Below, one piece after another: positions 39,214 through 49,300 of a DNA stretch of 64,000 nt. The DNA is from Nocardia crassostreae (GTDB lineage Bacteria; Actinomycetota; Actinomycetes; Mycobacteriales; Mycobacteriaceae). The stretch is taken from contig NZ_BDCH01000028.1 in assembly GCF_001613405.1 (NCBI RefSeq), positions 124,001-188,000 on the forward strand. The letters are read 5' to 3'. Made by a program: the position numbers and the translations under genes. Every line of letters begins with the position of its first letter. The stretch's first letter is position 1. The notes under the pieces were generated by a model. That model saw nothing but the letters and a program-made list of their open reading frames with translations. It made no database searches and was not told the origin of the DNA.

Positions 39214-39951
39214 ATGGGTGCGGCTGAGGAAGCGAAACGGCGGCAACTGGACGAGTTGCGGCGGCGCATGGCCGCCATTCCGCCGCGCGGGGCGGAGCGG
39301 TCCGAGCAGGTGCCGACGGCGGTGCGGTCGCGGCGCGAGTCGCTGCCTGTACCGGCCGCACTCGAAAGCCTGCTACCGGACGGCGGTTTGGCGAAGGGGT
39401 CGGTGGTCGCCTACACCGGCGCCAGTTCCCTACTGTCCGGTTTGCTGGCTGCCGTCACGGCCTCCGGCGCGCACGCCGCCGTCGTCGGGCTACCGCGCCT
39501 GGGCTTGCTGGCAGCAGCGGAAATGGGTGCTCGCCTGGACCGGCTGGCCGTCGTCACCAGCCCCGGACCCGAGGCCCTGGAAATCGCCTCGGTGTTGCTG
39601 GACGGCCTCGACCTGGTCGTCCTCGACCTGAACGGCGCCTCCATCCCCCGCACCCGCACCCGCGTGCTCACCGCCAAGGCCCGCAGCAAGAACTCCACTC
39701 TGCTGGTGACCGGCGGCACCTGGTCCGGCCCGGCCCTGCGCATCGACACCCGCATCGCCGGTTACACCGGCCTCGGCCGCGGCTGCGGCCGCCTGCGCAC
39801 CGTCAGTCTCGACGTGAAAGTCCATAGCCGCTCCGCCCAGCCCCGCAGCGGCCACCTGGCCCTGTGCCCGGACAATGGCCGACTCGAATGGGTCGAGACG
39901 AATCTCCCCACCACCGAGCCGATGCGGCCCGCCCGCCATGCGGTGTCCTGA
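39214..39951 (+). CDS. imuA': mutasome protein ImuA'
   Basis: A 245-aa RecA-like accessory protein of translesion synthesis. The N-terminal helix (EEAKRRQLDELRRRMAAIP) leads to SLPVPAALESLLPDGGLAKGSVVAYTG and VVGLPRLGLLAAAEMGARLDR; the ATP-binding P-loop is degenerate, as usual in ImuA'. It acts with ImuB and DnaE2 in damage-induced mutagenesis and has a LexA box upstream. imuB begins 348 nt downstream instead of overlapping. Confidence 0.92.
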   Translation: MGAAEEAKRRQLDELRRRMAAIPPRGAERSEQVPTAVRSRRESLPVPAALESLLPDGGLAKGSVVAYTGASSLLSGLLAAVTASGAHAAVVGLPRLGLLAAAEMGARLDRLAVVTSPGPEALEIASVLLDGLDLVVLDLNGASIPRTRTRVLTAKARSKNSTLLVTGGTWSGPALRIDTRIAGYTGLGRGCGRLRTVSLDVKVHSRSAQPRSGHLALCPDNGRLEWVETNLPTTEPMRPARHAVS

Positions 39952-40299
39952 TCGCCGGGCGGGTTCTGCCCGCCAGCTCGTCGCGGCGGTGCCGCCACGA
40001 CCCCGTTGCCGATCGGCCGCGATGGCCGGTTGCTCCTGGGCGGCGCTACGGCCTGCGTCTTGTCGGCGAGCCGTGGCGTGCACACCGGCTCTGCGATTCG
40101 CGCCGGTGGTGCTCGAAGCGGTCCGGGACGCGCCGCCACCGGAGTGTTGCGGCCGTTCGTCGGCGCGGGTGGACGCCGTGTTGCGCCGTAGCGGTCTCGG
40201 CGCTGTGTGTTGTAGACGCGGGATCGGTTGCCTGGTCTGCGGATCGGCAGCGGGTCTTCGGTGTGACGGTTGCGGGAGCGCCGCTTCGATGAGGCTCGG
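39952..40299 (+). other. 348-nt gap between imuA' and imuB
   Basis: No reading frame here looks like either neighbour or a known protein; the plus-strand frames are Cys/Arg/Ala-rich and read like shadows. In mycobacteria these two genes lie close together. It may be an insertion or decayed sequence. Confidence 0.45.
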
Positions 40300-41943
40300 G
40301 TGAGCGCGCGGCGGGTGCTGGCGGTGTGGTGCCTGGATTGGCCCGCGGTGGCGGCGGCCGCGGAGGCCGGATCGCCGGCGACGCGGGCGGTGGCGGTATT
40401 CGCGAACGGGCGGGTGGTGGCGTGTTCGGCGACGGCGCGGGCCGAGGGGATCCGGCGCGGGGCGCGGAAGCGGGAGGCACAGGCGTGCTGTCCGGATCTG
40501 CTGGTGGCGCAGGAGGATTCGGATCGGGACGGGCGGTTGTTCGAACCGGTGGTGGCGGCGGTCGATGCGACGGTGTCGGGGGTGGAGGTGCTGCGACCGG
40601 GGCTGCTGGTACTGGGGGCGCGCGGCGCGGCGCGGTTCTTCGGATCGGAGGAGGCGGCGGCCGAGCGGCTGGTGGACGCGGTGGCGGCGGCCGGGGTGGA
40701 ATGCCAGATCGGCATTGCCGACGAATTGTCCACGGCGGTGCTCGCCGCTCGGCACGACGCCATTGTGCCGCCGGGCAGGGGCGCGGAATTCCTTGCACCG
40801 CTGCCGGTTTCCGAGCTGTCGGTGGAGCCGACACTGGCCGCGCCGGAACGCGGCGAGCTGGTTGATCTGTTGCACCGCTTGGGATTACGCAGGATCGGTG
40901 ACTTCGCCGCGCTCACTCCCGCGGAGGTGTCCTCCCGCTTCGGGAAGGATGCCATCACGGCGCATCGCTGCGCCCGCGCGGAACCGGAGCGGCCGCCCGC
41001 CTCGCGCCCGCCCGCCGCGGATCTGGTGGTGGAGCAACGCTGCGATCCGCCGATCGAGCGCGTCGATACGGCGGCCTTCGCCGGGCGCATGCTCGCCGCC
41101 GAACTGCACACCAGACTGTCCGCGGCCGCGGTGGCCTGCACCCGGCTGGCGATTCATGCGGAAACCGAAGCGGGCGAGCAGCTCTCCCGCATCTGGCGGT
41201 GCGCCGAACCGCTGACCCCGGACACCACGGCGGACCGGATTCGCTGGCAGCTGGACGGCTGGCTCACCCGCCGCGCACTGCGGCAGGGCGGCCCGACCGC
41301 GCCGATCACGCTGCTACGGCTCGATCCGGTCGAAGTGGTGTCGGCCGGGGCGCTGCAACTGGGGCTCTGGGGCGGCGTCGGCGAGGACGAGGAGCGGGCG
41401 CGCCGCGCCCTGGCCCGGGTACAGGGCCTGCTCGGCGGGGATGCGGTGCGCATGGGCGTGCTCAGCGGCGGGCGCGGACCCGCCGAGCGGATCACCCTGG
41501 TCCCATTGGGCGATGAACCCGTGCCCGCGGCCGATCCGGCCCAGCCGTGGCCGGGCCGCCTCCCGGAACCCGCACCCGCCGTGGTGCTGCGGAACCGGCC
41601 CGAGGTGCGCCTGGATGCCGCGGACGGTTCTCCGGTGTGGGTCACCGACCGCGGCCTGTTCACCGCCGATCCGGCGCGCCTGCACTGGGGGCGCAGCTCC
41701 TGGCCGGTGCTCGGCTGGGCGGGCCCGTGGCCGCTGGACGACCGCTGGTGGACCCACCAGCCCCAGCCCGGTTTCGCCGCCCGCGCGCAGGTCCTGATCG
41801 ACACCGTCGCCCGCGATCGCGTCCTGATCGACGCCGTGCACCGCGACCCGAACGGCCGCGACCCGAACGGCAAGGCCTACCGGGCGCTGCTGCTGCTGCT
41901 CGGCCACGACCACACCTGGCGGGTGGAGGGCCTGTACGAGTGA
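40300..41943 (+). CDS. imuB: mutasome Y-family-like protein ImuB
   Basis: A 547-aa inactive Y-family polymerase homologue that links the mutasome to the sliding clamp. It has the N-terminal AVWCLDWPAVAAA start, RPGLLVLGARGAARFFG, the little-finger region, and the clamp-binding motif QLGLWG near residue 355, the ImuB hallmark. Polymerase acidic residues are absent, as in other ImuB. GTG 40300 is preferred, with GAGG upstream; an in-frame start 10 codons earlier is possible. Confidence 0.92.
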   Translation: MSARRVLAVWCLDWPAVAAAAEAGSPATRAVAVFANGRVVACSATARAEGIRRGARKREAQACCPDLLVAQEDSDRDGRLFEPVVAAVDATVSGVEVLRPGLLVLGARGAARFFGSEEAAAERLVDAVAAAGVECQIGIADELSTAVLAARHDAIVPPGRGAEFLAPLPVSELSVEPTLAAPERGELVDLLHRLGLRRIGDFAALTPAEVSSRFGKDAITAHRCARAEPERPPASRPPAADLVVEQRCDPPIERVDTAAFAGRMLAAELHTRLSAAAVACTRLAIHAETEAGEQLSRIWRCAEPLTPDTTADRIRWQLDGWLTRRALRQGGPTAPITLLRLDPVEVVSAGALQLGLWGGVGEDEERARRALARVQGLLGGDAVRMGVLSGGRGPAERITLVPLGDEPVPAADPAQPWPGRLPEPAPAVVLRNRPEVRLDAADGSPVWVTDRGLFTADPARLHWGRSSWPVLGWAGPWPLDDRWWTHQPQPGFAARAQVLIDTVARDRVLIDAVHRDPNGRDPNGKAYRALLLLLGHDHTWRVEGLYE

Positions 41944-42060
41944 GGTCCGCGCGGCGTGCGCCCGGGCTCATCCGCACCAGGACTCTCCCTGGTCACAGCG
42001 GTTATGGTGATGGGCACAACTTGCGGCGGCGCATCCGCGCGATCCGTACCCTGGTTGATC

Positions 42061-42819
42061 GTGACGCTTACCCGGGACTCGTTCGACGATGTGCGGATCG
42101 CCTATCGGGACACCGGGGCGGCCGCCGGTCATCCGTCGAGTGACATCCCCGTCGTGCTCGTGCACGGCATGGGCGGTGACGGTCACACCTGGGACGGTTT
42201 CGCGGCGCGGCTGGTGCGGCGCGGGCGGCGGGTGATCATTCCGGATCTGCGCGGGCACGGCCGCAGCGCGCACACCGATTCGTATCTCTTTCCGGAGTTC
42301 GGCTCGGACGTGCTGAACCTGTGCGACCGGCTCGGGCTGGAGTCCGTCTATCTGGTCGGGCATTCGCTCGGCGGGTACGCGGTGTCCTGGGTGGCCATGC
42401 AGCGGCCCGGGCTGGTGCGCCGGTTGGTCATCGAGGAGCAGCCGCTGCCGCTGCGTTCCGGTGACGAGCAGGTGAAGCTGACGCGGCGGTTGCCGTCGGC
42501 GCCGGAACTCTGGCACGCCACCACGAGCCTGCTGCGGCATCCGCGTGCGGTGCTGGCCTTCGACCGGTCCATGACGGGCACGGCGCTCGAACAGTTCCGC
42601 AAACCGTATCCGGAATGGTGGGAAGGCTTGTCCGAGATCACCGCGCCGACGCTGTTCCTGCGCGGCGGGCCGGGCGGCATGGTCGATCCCGAGAAGCTGG
42701 CGCAGGTGTCGGCCTCGGTGCCCGACTGCACCGTGCGCGCGTTCACCTGCGGCCACAGCATCCACCGCGACCGGCATCGCGAATTCGAGGCCGCCGTCCT
42801 CCCCTTTCTCGGGCACTGA
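42061..42819 (+). CDS. alpha/beta hydrolase
   Basis: A 252-aa hydrolase: VVLVHGMGGDGHTWDGFAARL oxyanion region, IPDLRGHGRS, nucleophile elbow VGHSLGGYAV, LFLRGGPGGMVDPEKL with the acid and CGHSIHRDRH with His, so the triad is complete. GTG 42061 follows TACCCT by 8 nt. Substrate unknown. It is followed on the same strand by the YdeI-like gene. Confidence 0.85.
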   Translation: MTLTRDSFDDVRIAYRDTGAAAGHPSSDIPVVLVHGMGGDGHTWDGFAARLVRRGRRVIIPDLRGHGRSAHTDSYLFPEFGSDVLNLCDRLGLESVYLVGHSLGGYAVSWVAMQRPGLVRRLVIEEQPLPLRSGDEQVKLTRRLPSAPELWHATTSLLRHPRAVLAFDRSMTGTALEQFRKPYPEWWEGLSEITAPTLFLRGGPGGMVDPEKLAQVSASVPDCTVRAFTCGHSIHRDRHREFEAAVLPFLGH

Positions 42820-42842
42820 GCACCGGAATCTAGAGTGAAGCC

Positions 42843-43403
42843 GTGTCCGGACTCGAGCGTCCTACGCTGTTCTTCGCCGACGAGCAGTCGTTTCGGGAGT
42901 GGTTGGCGGCCAATCACGCCGCGGTGGACGGTATCTGGGTGAAATTCGCCAAGAAGGGTTCGGGGCACGTCTCGCTCGATTACGACGGCGCGCTGCGGCA
43001 GGCGCTGTGCTTCGGCTGGATCGACGGGCAGTCGCGACGGGTGGACGACGAGTTCTATCTGCAGGGATTCACCCCGCGGCGGCGGCGCAGCCCGTGGTCG
43101 CAGCGCAATGTCGGCATTGTCGAGGAGTTGATCGCGCAGGGTCTCATGCACGCCGCCGGTCGGGCCGAGATCGATCGCGCCAAGGCGGACGGCCGCTGGG
43201 ACAGCGCCTACGGCCGGGATCTGCCGCAGGACTTCCTCGATGCGCTGGCCGCCAATCCGGAGGCCGCCGCCTTCTTCGAAACTCTGCCCGCGCAATCGCG
43301 TGTCGTGGTCGGCTACCATCTGGGCAGTGCCGTGCGCCCGGAAACCCGTGCCCGCCGCCTGGATCAATTGATTCGCAAGCTGATCGACGGTCAACCGTTA
43401 TGA
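42843..43403 (+). CDS. YdeI/OmpD-associated family protein
   Basis: A 186-aa protein: TLFFADEQSFREWLAANH, IWVKFAKKGSG, ALCFGWIDGQSRRVDDEFYLQGFTPRR, and a C-terminal helical part. The family is widespread and tied to stress or polymyxin tolerance in some enterobacteria; its activity is unclear. Its TGA overlaps the ATG of the next gene. Confidence 0.88.
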   Translation: MSGLERPTLFFADEQSFREWLAANHAAVDGIWVKFAKKGSGHVSLDYDGALRQALCFGWIDGQSRRVDDEFYLQGFTPRRRRSPWSQRNVGIVEELIAQGLMHAAGRAEIDRAKADGRWDSAYGRDLPQDFLDALAANPEAAAFFETLPAQSRVVVGYHLGSAVRPETRARRLDQLIRKLIDGQPL

Positions 43404-44372
43404 CAGCATCGCGCAGCGATTCCGTGGGGGGTGGTGGCCGGGCGGCGGGTGGGCACGATTTCGACGGTCTATTGTGTTCGGCTGCCGCCCGGGAGATTCC
43501 GCTGATCGGCAGCGCCACCCACGTCACCAGCTGGCTGTGTATCGAACAACCCGGCGCGTGGGGCCGCGACGTCATCGCCGATGAGGTCCTCGGCCCGGAG
43601 ATCACCGCCGAGCTGGCCGCCCGCACCACGGCGTCGCATGCCCGCCCCACCCTCATCCGCCGCCCCGGCCGCCACGAATTCACCGGCGTCCGAACGGTTC
43701 TCATAGCGAACACCCGACCCGGCGCCTCCTGGTGCGAACGCTTCGAGATCACCGACCCGAAACAACTCCTGGACCTGGACCTGACCCTCCTCGACGGCCC
43801 CGCCCCCGGAATCGGCTCTCCCGTAACCGATCCCCTGGTCCTGGTCTGCGCCCACGGCAAACGCGACCAATGCTGCGCCCTCCTCGGCCGCCCCATCGCC
43901 GCCCACCTCGCCCACTTCTACCCCGGCCAGGTCTGGGAGTGCTCCCACACCGGCGGCCACCGCTTCGCCCCCGCCGTGGTCCTGCTCCCCACCGGCCTGA
44001 CCTACGGCCGCCTGAACCCTGATTCCGCCACCGCCATTGTCGAATCGGCCCACCGCGGTGAAGTCCCCCTCACCGGCTTCCGCGGCCGCAGCTACTACAC
44101 CCCCGTCGAACAAGTCGCGGAAATCGCCGTCCGCCAACACCTCGACGATCCCGCCACCCCGATCGACGCCCTGACCGTCCACCCAGCCGACCCCGAAACC
44201 CACTCCGAATCAACGACTTTCGCCGGTGCGGCCGTAGTGACCCACCGCGACGGCCGCCGCTGGCTCGTCACCACCCGCACCGTCACCCACGCCCCCCCGC
44301 CAAGCCAGCTGCGGCGTCGCCCCCAAACCCGCCACCGCCCTCGTCGCCGACACCATCAGCCCGTTCGCCTGA
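43400..44372 (+). CDS. sucrase/ferredoxin-like family protein with a C-terminal frameshift
   Basis: A thioredoxin-fold [2Fe-2S] protein of the sucrase/ferredoxin-like (Aim32-like) family, about 323 aa when restored. It shows CSAAAREIPLIGSA, SWLCIEQPGAWG, LVCAHGKRDQCCALLGRP and ECSHTGGHRFAPAVVLLPTG. A run of seven C at 44292-44298 throws the frame into an Arg/Pro-rich tail. Removing one C gives RQASCGVAPKPATALVADTI and a stop at 44372, the family's normal end. As read, the frame runs on to 44623 over the convergent SDR gene. The ATG overlaps the YdeI-like stop. Confidence 0.82.
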
Positions 44373-44391
44373 CGCGCACCCCGCGAAGTAG

Positions 44392-44425
44392 AACCGGCCC
44401 CGCACCTGAAGATGCGGGGCCGGTT
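44392..44425. terminator. bidirectional terminator
   Basis: AACCGGCCCCGCA, loop CCTGAAGA, TGCGGGGCCGGTT: a 13-bp perfect stem between the convergent ferredoxin-like and SDR genes. It lies just after the corrected stop at 44372, which supports that correction. Confidence 0.88.
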
Positions 44426-44445
44426 GGCTTTCGGGCCGGATCAGC

Positions 44446-45426
44446 TCACCAGTGTGTGCCGGGGACCAGGCGGGCGGCGCGGCGGAGGGCGGTGCCGGTG
44501 ACGCGGATGGCGGGTGGGACAGGGCGTCGGCGGCGCTGGGGGGTGACTATCTCGACGTCGGTGGTTTCCGGTGCGGTGACTGTTTCGCCCTTGGCGGCGG
44601 GGGAGTCCGGGATGGCGCGGTAATAGCGGTGCAGGACACGTTCTTTGATACCGGGGGCCACGAGGTTGCCGTATTCGGCGAGGGTGCCGAGGGGGATGTC
44701 GATGCGGCGGGGGCGTTCGCTGAGGGCGCGGACGATGAGGGCGGCGGCCCATTCGGGGGATTGGGCGGGGGCGCCCTGGTCGCCGCTGGGGGTGATCATG
44801 GGGGTGCTCACCAGGGGCATGTGGATGGTGGTGAAAGTGATGTTGTCGGCGCGCATTTCGGCCGCCGTCACCTCGGCGAACTTGTCCAGCGCCGCCTTGC
44901 TGGCCAGATACGCCGCGAACCGCGGCGTCGCCACCTGCACACCGGCGCTCGAAATGTTCACGATGTGGCCGGATTTGCGTTCGCGCATCTGGGGGAGCAG
45001 GGCGAGGGTCATGCGGACCGCGCCGAAGTAGTTGACCGCCATGGTGCGTTCGAAGTCGTGCATGCGGTCGGTGGAGCGGTGCACGGCGCGGCGAATGGAG
45101 CGACCGGCATTGTTGACCAGCATGTTGACATGGCCGTGCTCGGCGAGGAGGAGGGTGACGGCCTGCTCGACGGAATCGGCGTCGGTGACGTCGCACTGAT
45201 AGCCGTGCGCGTTCCCGCCCCGATCCTTGATCTCGTCGACCACGGCGGCCAGTTCGTCCCCGCGCCGCGCCAGCAGCAGCACCACCGCGCCCTTCTCGGC
45301 CGCGGCAATGGCCGCCGAACGCCCGATCCCGGAGGAGGCGCCGGTAATGACCACGTGCTTGCCGGTCAGATCGCGGCGGGCGCGCCGACGGGCGCGGTAG
45401 CCGTCACCGGCGGAGGTATCGGACAT
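44446..45426 (-). CDS. short-chain dehydrogenase/reductase
   Basis: A 326-aa SDR: NAD(P) loop VVITGASSGIGRSAA, NNAGRS, NISSAGVQ (Ser) and YLASK (Tyr-x-x-x-Lys). After the fold there is about a 60-residue Arg/Pro-rich tail. Basic residues after the first strand (LARRGDE) favour NADPH. The sequence style resembles the SDR part of mycobacterial fatty-acyl reductases, but this is a stand-alone protein. A strong palindrome lies 30 nt upstream. Confidence 0.88.
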   Translation of the reverse strand: MSDTSAGDGYRARRRARRDLTGKHVVITGASSGIGRSAAIAAAEKGAVVLLLARRGDELAAVVDEIKDRGGNAHGYQCDVTDADSVEQAVTLLLAEHGHVNMLVNNAGRSIRRAVHRSTDRMHDFERTMAVNYFGAVRMTLALLPQMRERKSGHIVNISSAGVQVATPRFAAYLASKAALDKFAEVTAAEMRADNITFTTIHMPLVSTPMITPSGDQGAPAQSPEWAAALIVRALSERPRRIDIPLGTLAEYGNLVAPGIKERVLHRYYRAIPDSPAAKGETVTAPETTDVEIVTPQRRRRPVPPAIRVTGTALRRAARLVPGTHW

Positions 45427-45455
45427 CGCTGCTCCCTTGCAGATCGAAGTGCTTC

Positions 45456-45477
45456 GAACTTACTTTATAGTAAGTTC
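45456..45477. promoter_or_regulatory. operator-like palindrome upstream of SDR gene
   Basis: GAACTTACT-TTAT-AGTAAGTTC, 9-bp perfect arms, 30 nt before the SDR start, overlapping the expected promoter. The size and symmetry fit a TetR-family site. No regulator gene is adjacent. The TTACT/AGTAA half-sites recur in a palindrome at 59581. Confidence 0.6.
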
Positions 45478-45547
45478 TCGCGCCACCGATTGTGAGCAGC
45501 ACGATTCGGGCCGGTGGGGAAGTCCGGCCCGAATCCGGGGACGGGGT

Positions 45548-46066
45548 TCAGGCGACCGCGCCGATGAAGGCGCCGATGGCCGCGCCGACCGCGCAACCGA
45601 CAATCGCTCCGACCAGGAAGAACCAGATCCCGATCACGATGCCGATGAGGCAGCCGATCACCGCGCCGGCGACGATGGCGCCGCCGTCGGAGTGCACGGT
45701 GTAGACGAAGGGCAGGTCCTGGGCGCTGGTGGCTTCGGGCGCCGGGCCGCCGACCGGGGTGAGGGTCAGCGACGTGTCACTGGTGAGTGTCGGTGTGACG
45801 GCGAAGGTTTGGCCGGTTTCCATGCGCAGTGTGGTGGGAATGACATCCACCACCGCGCCATTGGCGGCTATGACCTGGACGCCGTCGGGGGCGAGTACGA
45901 ATGTGCCGGAGTCCAAGGTGATGACGGCACTGGAGTGATCGGCGGCGAGAGCTGCCGTGAATCCGACCGGTCCGGCGAGCTGGGCCTCGCCGTGTGCGGT
46001 TGCCATGGAGATTCCGGTGGCCGCGATGGCGATGACAGCTGTCGCCAGCAGCTTCCTGATAAACAT
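45548..46066 (-). CDS. exported protein with glycine-zipper C-terminus
   Basis: A 172-aa protein. Signal peptide MFIRKLLATAVIAIAATGIS ending near AHG; a beta-rich middle part (AAALAADHSSAVITLDSGTF, TFAVTPTLTSD); and a C-terminal hydrophobic glycine-zipper region (VAGAVIGCLIGIVIGIWFF, VGAAIGAFIGAVA) that likely inserts in a membrane. ATG 46066 has GGAAAG upstream. Similar small exported proteins are frequent in Nocardia; function unknown. Confidence 0.7.
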   Translation of the reverse strand: MFIRKLLATAVIAIAATGISMATAHGEAQLAGPVGFTAALAADHSSAVITLDSGTFVLAPDGVQVIAANGAVVDVIPTTLRMETGQTFAVTPTLTSDTSLTLTPVGGPAPEATSAQDLPFVYTVHSDGGAIVAGAVIGCLIGIVIGIWFFLVGAIVGCAVGAAIGAFIGAVA

Positions 46067-46250
46067 GATTTCTTTCCATCCGCTCGGGTTTCCTTTGACG
46101 TTCCCCCGACGAACGGCACCGGATGTAGTACTCATCCTCCACTTGCGCCACATTTACTGTCCAGTGAAAAAAGCAGCTCAGTGCGGTGTTTTCCAAGTTG
46201 CAACCTAGATCAGCGGGCAATTTCCCACCCTCTGTAGAGACCAGTCGGTA

Positions 46251-46266
46251 TCGAATGTATGTTCGA
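46251..46266. promoter_or_regulatory. LexA box upstream of dnaE2
   Basis: TCGAAT-GTAT-GTTCGA, within a larger perfect inverted repeat GTATCGAA-N6-TTCGATAC (46248-46269). It lies 35 nt before the dnaE2 start. It matches the SOS box except one base in the left half-site. Confidence 0.9.
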
Positions 46267-46301
46267 TACACCGAGTGGTAGGCGCAGCGAAGGAGGGTGC
46301 C

Positions 46302-49300
46302 GTGGGCTGGGACAACGGTCTGCCGTCATGGTCGGAGATGGAGCGTGTGCTCTCCGGCCGTCCGGTCCCGGTCCGGCCCATGATCGACGGCGACGGCGGC
46401 GACAGTCCGGCCTGGTCGCGGAAGCGGGAGAAGTACGAGGCGGGTGCGACGGCCCGGCCCGAGGGGCCGGTGGTGCCCTACGCGGAGCTGCACACGCACT
46501 CCGCCTACAGCTTTCTGGACGGGGCGAGCCAGCCCGAGGAGCTGGTCGAGGAGGCGGTGCGGCTCGGGCTCGAAGCGCTCGCGCTCACCGATCACGACGG
46601 GTTCTACGGCGTGGTGCGATTCGCGGAGGCGGCCCGGGAGTGGGGGATGCCGACCATCTTCGGCGCGGAACTCTCCCTCGGCACGGCCGCTCGACCCGGA
46701 GCCCATCTGCGGCCGCGTGGTCGGCGGCCCCGCGGAGCCACGGGTGCGGGGGCGACGGTCGCGGCGCGGCCGGACTCCGATGCGGCCGGTCGCGGCGGTG
46801 CGGCCGACCTGATGGGCGAATTCGGTTCGGAGGTGGTCGATTCCGCGCCGCGCACCGGTGCACCGGATCCGGTGGGGCCGCATCTGCTGATCCTCGCGCG
46901 CGGTCAGGAGGGATATCGGCGGCTGTCGCGGGAGATGGCGGCGGCGCATATGGCGGCGGGGGAGAAGGGGATTCTGCGCTACGACCTGGACCGGCTCACC
47001 GCGGCGGCGGGCGGGCACTGGCAGGTGCTCACCGGATGCCGGAAAGGGCATGTGCGGCAGGCGCTCACGCAGAGCTACGCGGCCGCCGAGGCAGCTCTGC
47101 GGGAGCTGGTGGAGCGATTCGGGCGCGAGCACGTGAGCGTGGAGCTCACCCACCACGGGATTCCCGAGGACGATGAGCGCAACGCACGGCTGGTCGCACT
47201 GGCCGATCGGGTGGGATTGCCGGTAGTCGCCACCACCGGAGCGCATTTCGCGGCCCCGCCGCAGCGGCGGCGCGCCATGGCGCTGGCCGCCGTGCGGGCG
47301 CGGTCGAGTCTGGACGAAATGGCCGGATGGCTCGCGCCCACCGGTGGCGCGCATCTGCGATCCGGGTCGGAGGTGGCGCGATTGTTCGCGCAGTGCCCGG
47401 GTGCGGTGGCGAATGCCGTTGCGCTGGCGCGGGAATGCGCATTCGATCTGCGGTTGATCGCGCCGCGGCTGCCGCCGTTCGACGTACCGGAGGGGCACGA
47501 CGAGAACCCGTGGCTGCGGGAGCTCACCTTCGAGGGCGCGGCGCGGCGGTACGGGCCGCGGGCCGGGAACGCGAAGGCGTACCGGCAGCTCGAGCACGAA
47601 CTGGCGGTGATCGAGCAGCTCGGGTTCCCGGGCTACTTCCTGGTGGTGCACGACATCGTCAGCTTCTGCCGGGACAACGACATCCTGTGCCAGGGCAGGG
47701 GTTCGGCGGCCAACTCGGCCGTCTGCTTCGCCATCGGCATCACCAATGTGGATCCGGTCGCGAACAAGCTGCTGTTCGAGCGGTTCCTGTCGCCGGAGCG
47801 GGACGGGCCGCCCGATATCGACGTGGATATCGAATCCGATCGGCGCGAAGAGGCGATTCAGCACGTCTACGCCAAATACGGGCGGGAGTACGCGGCGCAG
47901 GTGGCCAATGTGATCACCTATCGCGGGCGCTCGGCGGTGCGGGATGCGGCCAAGGCACTCGGCTTTTCGCCGGGGCAGCAGGACGCGTGGAGCAAACAGG
48001 TGAGCCGCTGGACCGGGGTGTCGCAGGAGGAGCACACCGACATCCCGGTGGACGTACTCGGCCTGGCCGGTGAATTGGAGGGCCTGCCACGGCATTTGGG
48101 CATTCACTCCGGCGGCATGGTGATCTGTGACCGGCCCATTGCCGATGTGTGCCCCACCGAATGGGCGCGCATGGCCGATCGCAGCGTCCTGCAATGGGAC
48201 AAGGACGACTGTGCCGCAGCGGGTTTGGTGAAATTCGATCTGCTCGGCCTCGGTATGCTCTCGGCGCTGCACTACATGATCGATCTGGTGCGCGAGCACA
48301 AGGGCGAGACCGTCGAACTGCACGCGCTGGATCTCACCGAGGCCGCCGTCTACGACATGCTGTGCCGTGCCGACTCGGTGGGCGTCTTCCAGGTGGAGTC
48401 GCGCGCCCAGATGGCGACGCTGCCGCGCCTGAAGCCGCGCAATTTCCACGATCTGGTGGTCGAGGTCGCGCTGATCCGCCCCGGCCCCATTCAGTGCGGC
48501 TCGGTGCACCCCTATATTCGCCGCCGCAACAAACAGGAGAAGGCCGTCGCCGATCACCCGGCGCTGGAGAACGCCCTGGCGCGCACCCTGGGCATTCCGC
48601 TGTTCCAGGAACAGCTCATGCAAATGGCCATCGACGTCGCCGGATTCACCCCCGCCGAGGCCGACGAACTGCGCCGGGCCATGGGCTCCAAACGTTCCAC
48701 CGAGAAGATGGAACGCCTGCGCGCCCGCTTCTACCAGGGCATGTCCGATCTGCACGGCATTACCGGCGAGCTCGCCGACCGCATCTACGAGAAGGTGCAC
48801 GCCTTCGCGAATCTCGGCTTCCCGGAAAGCCATTCGCAGAGCTTCGCCTCGCTGGTGTTCTACTCCTCGTGGTTCGAGCTGCACCATCCGGCGGCCTTCT
48901 GCGCGGGCCTGCTGCGGGCCCAGCCGATGGGCTTCTACTCCCCGCAATCGCTGGTCGCCGATGCCCGCAGGCACGGGGTCGCGGTGCACGGCCCGGATAT
49001 CAATCACAGCCTGGCCGAGGCGACGCTGGAGCAGCGCGGGATGGAGATCCGGCTCGGCCTGGCCGCGGTCCGCGGCATTGGAATCGATCTGGCCGAACAG
49101 ATCGTCGCCGCCCGTGAATCCGGCCCCTACCGTTCGTTCCTGGATCTCACCGGCCGCGTGGAGTTGACTGTCCCACAGGCGGAATCGCTGGCCACGGCGG
49201 GTGCGCTCGGCAGTCTCGGCATTACCCGCCGCCAAGCGCTCTGGGCGGCCGGGGCCGCCGCGGGCGAACGCCCCGACCGCATTCCCGGCACTGGCGCGGT

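Noticed and set aside
39875-40303. 142-codon Cys/Arg-rich frame in the imuA'-imuB gap
   Set aside because: It begins inside imuA' in another frame and its cysteines are scattered without a metal-site spacing; probably noncoding.
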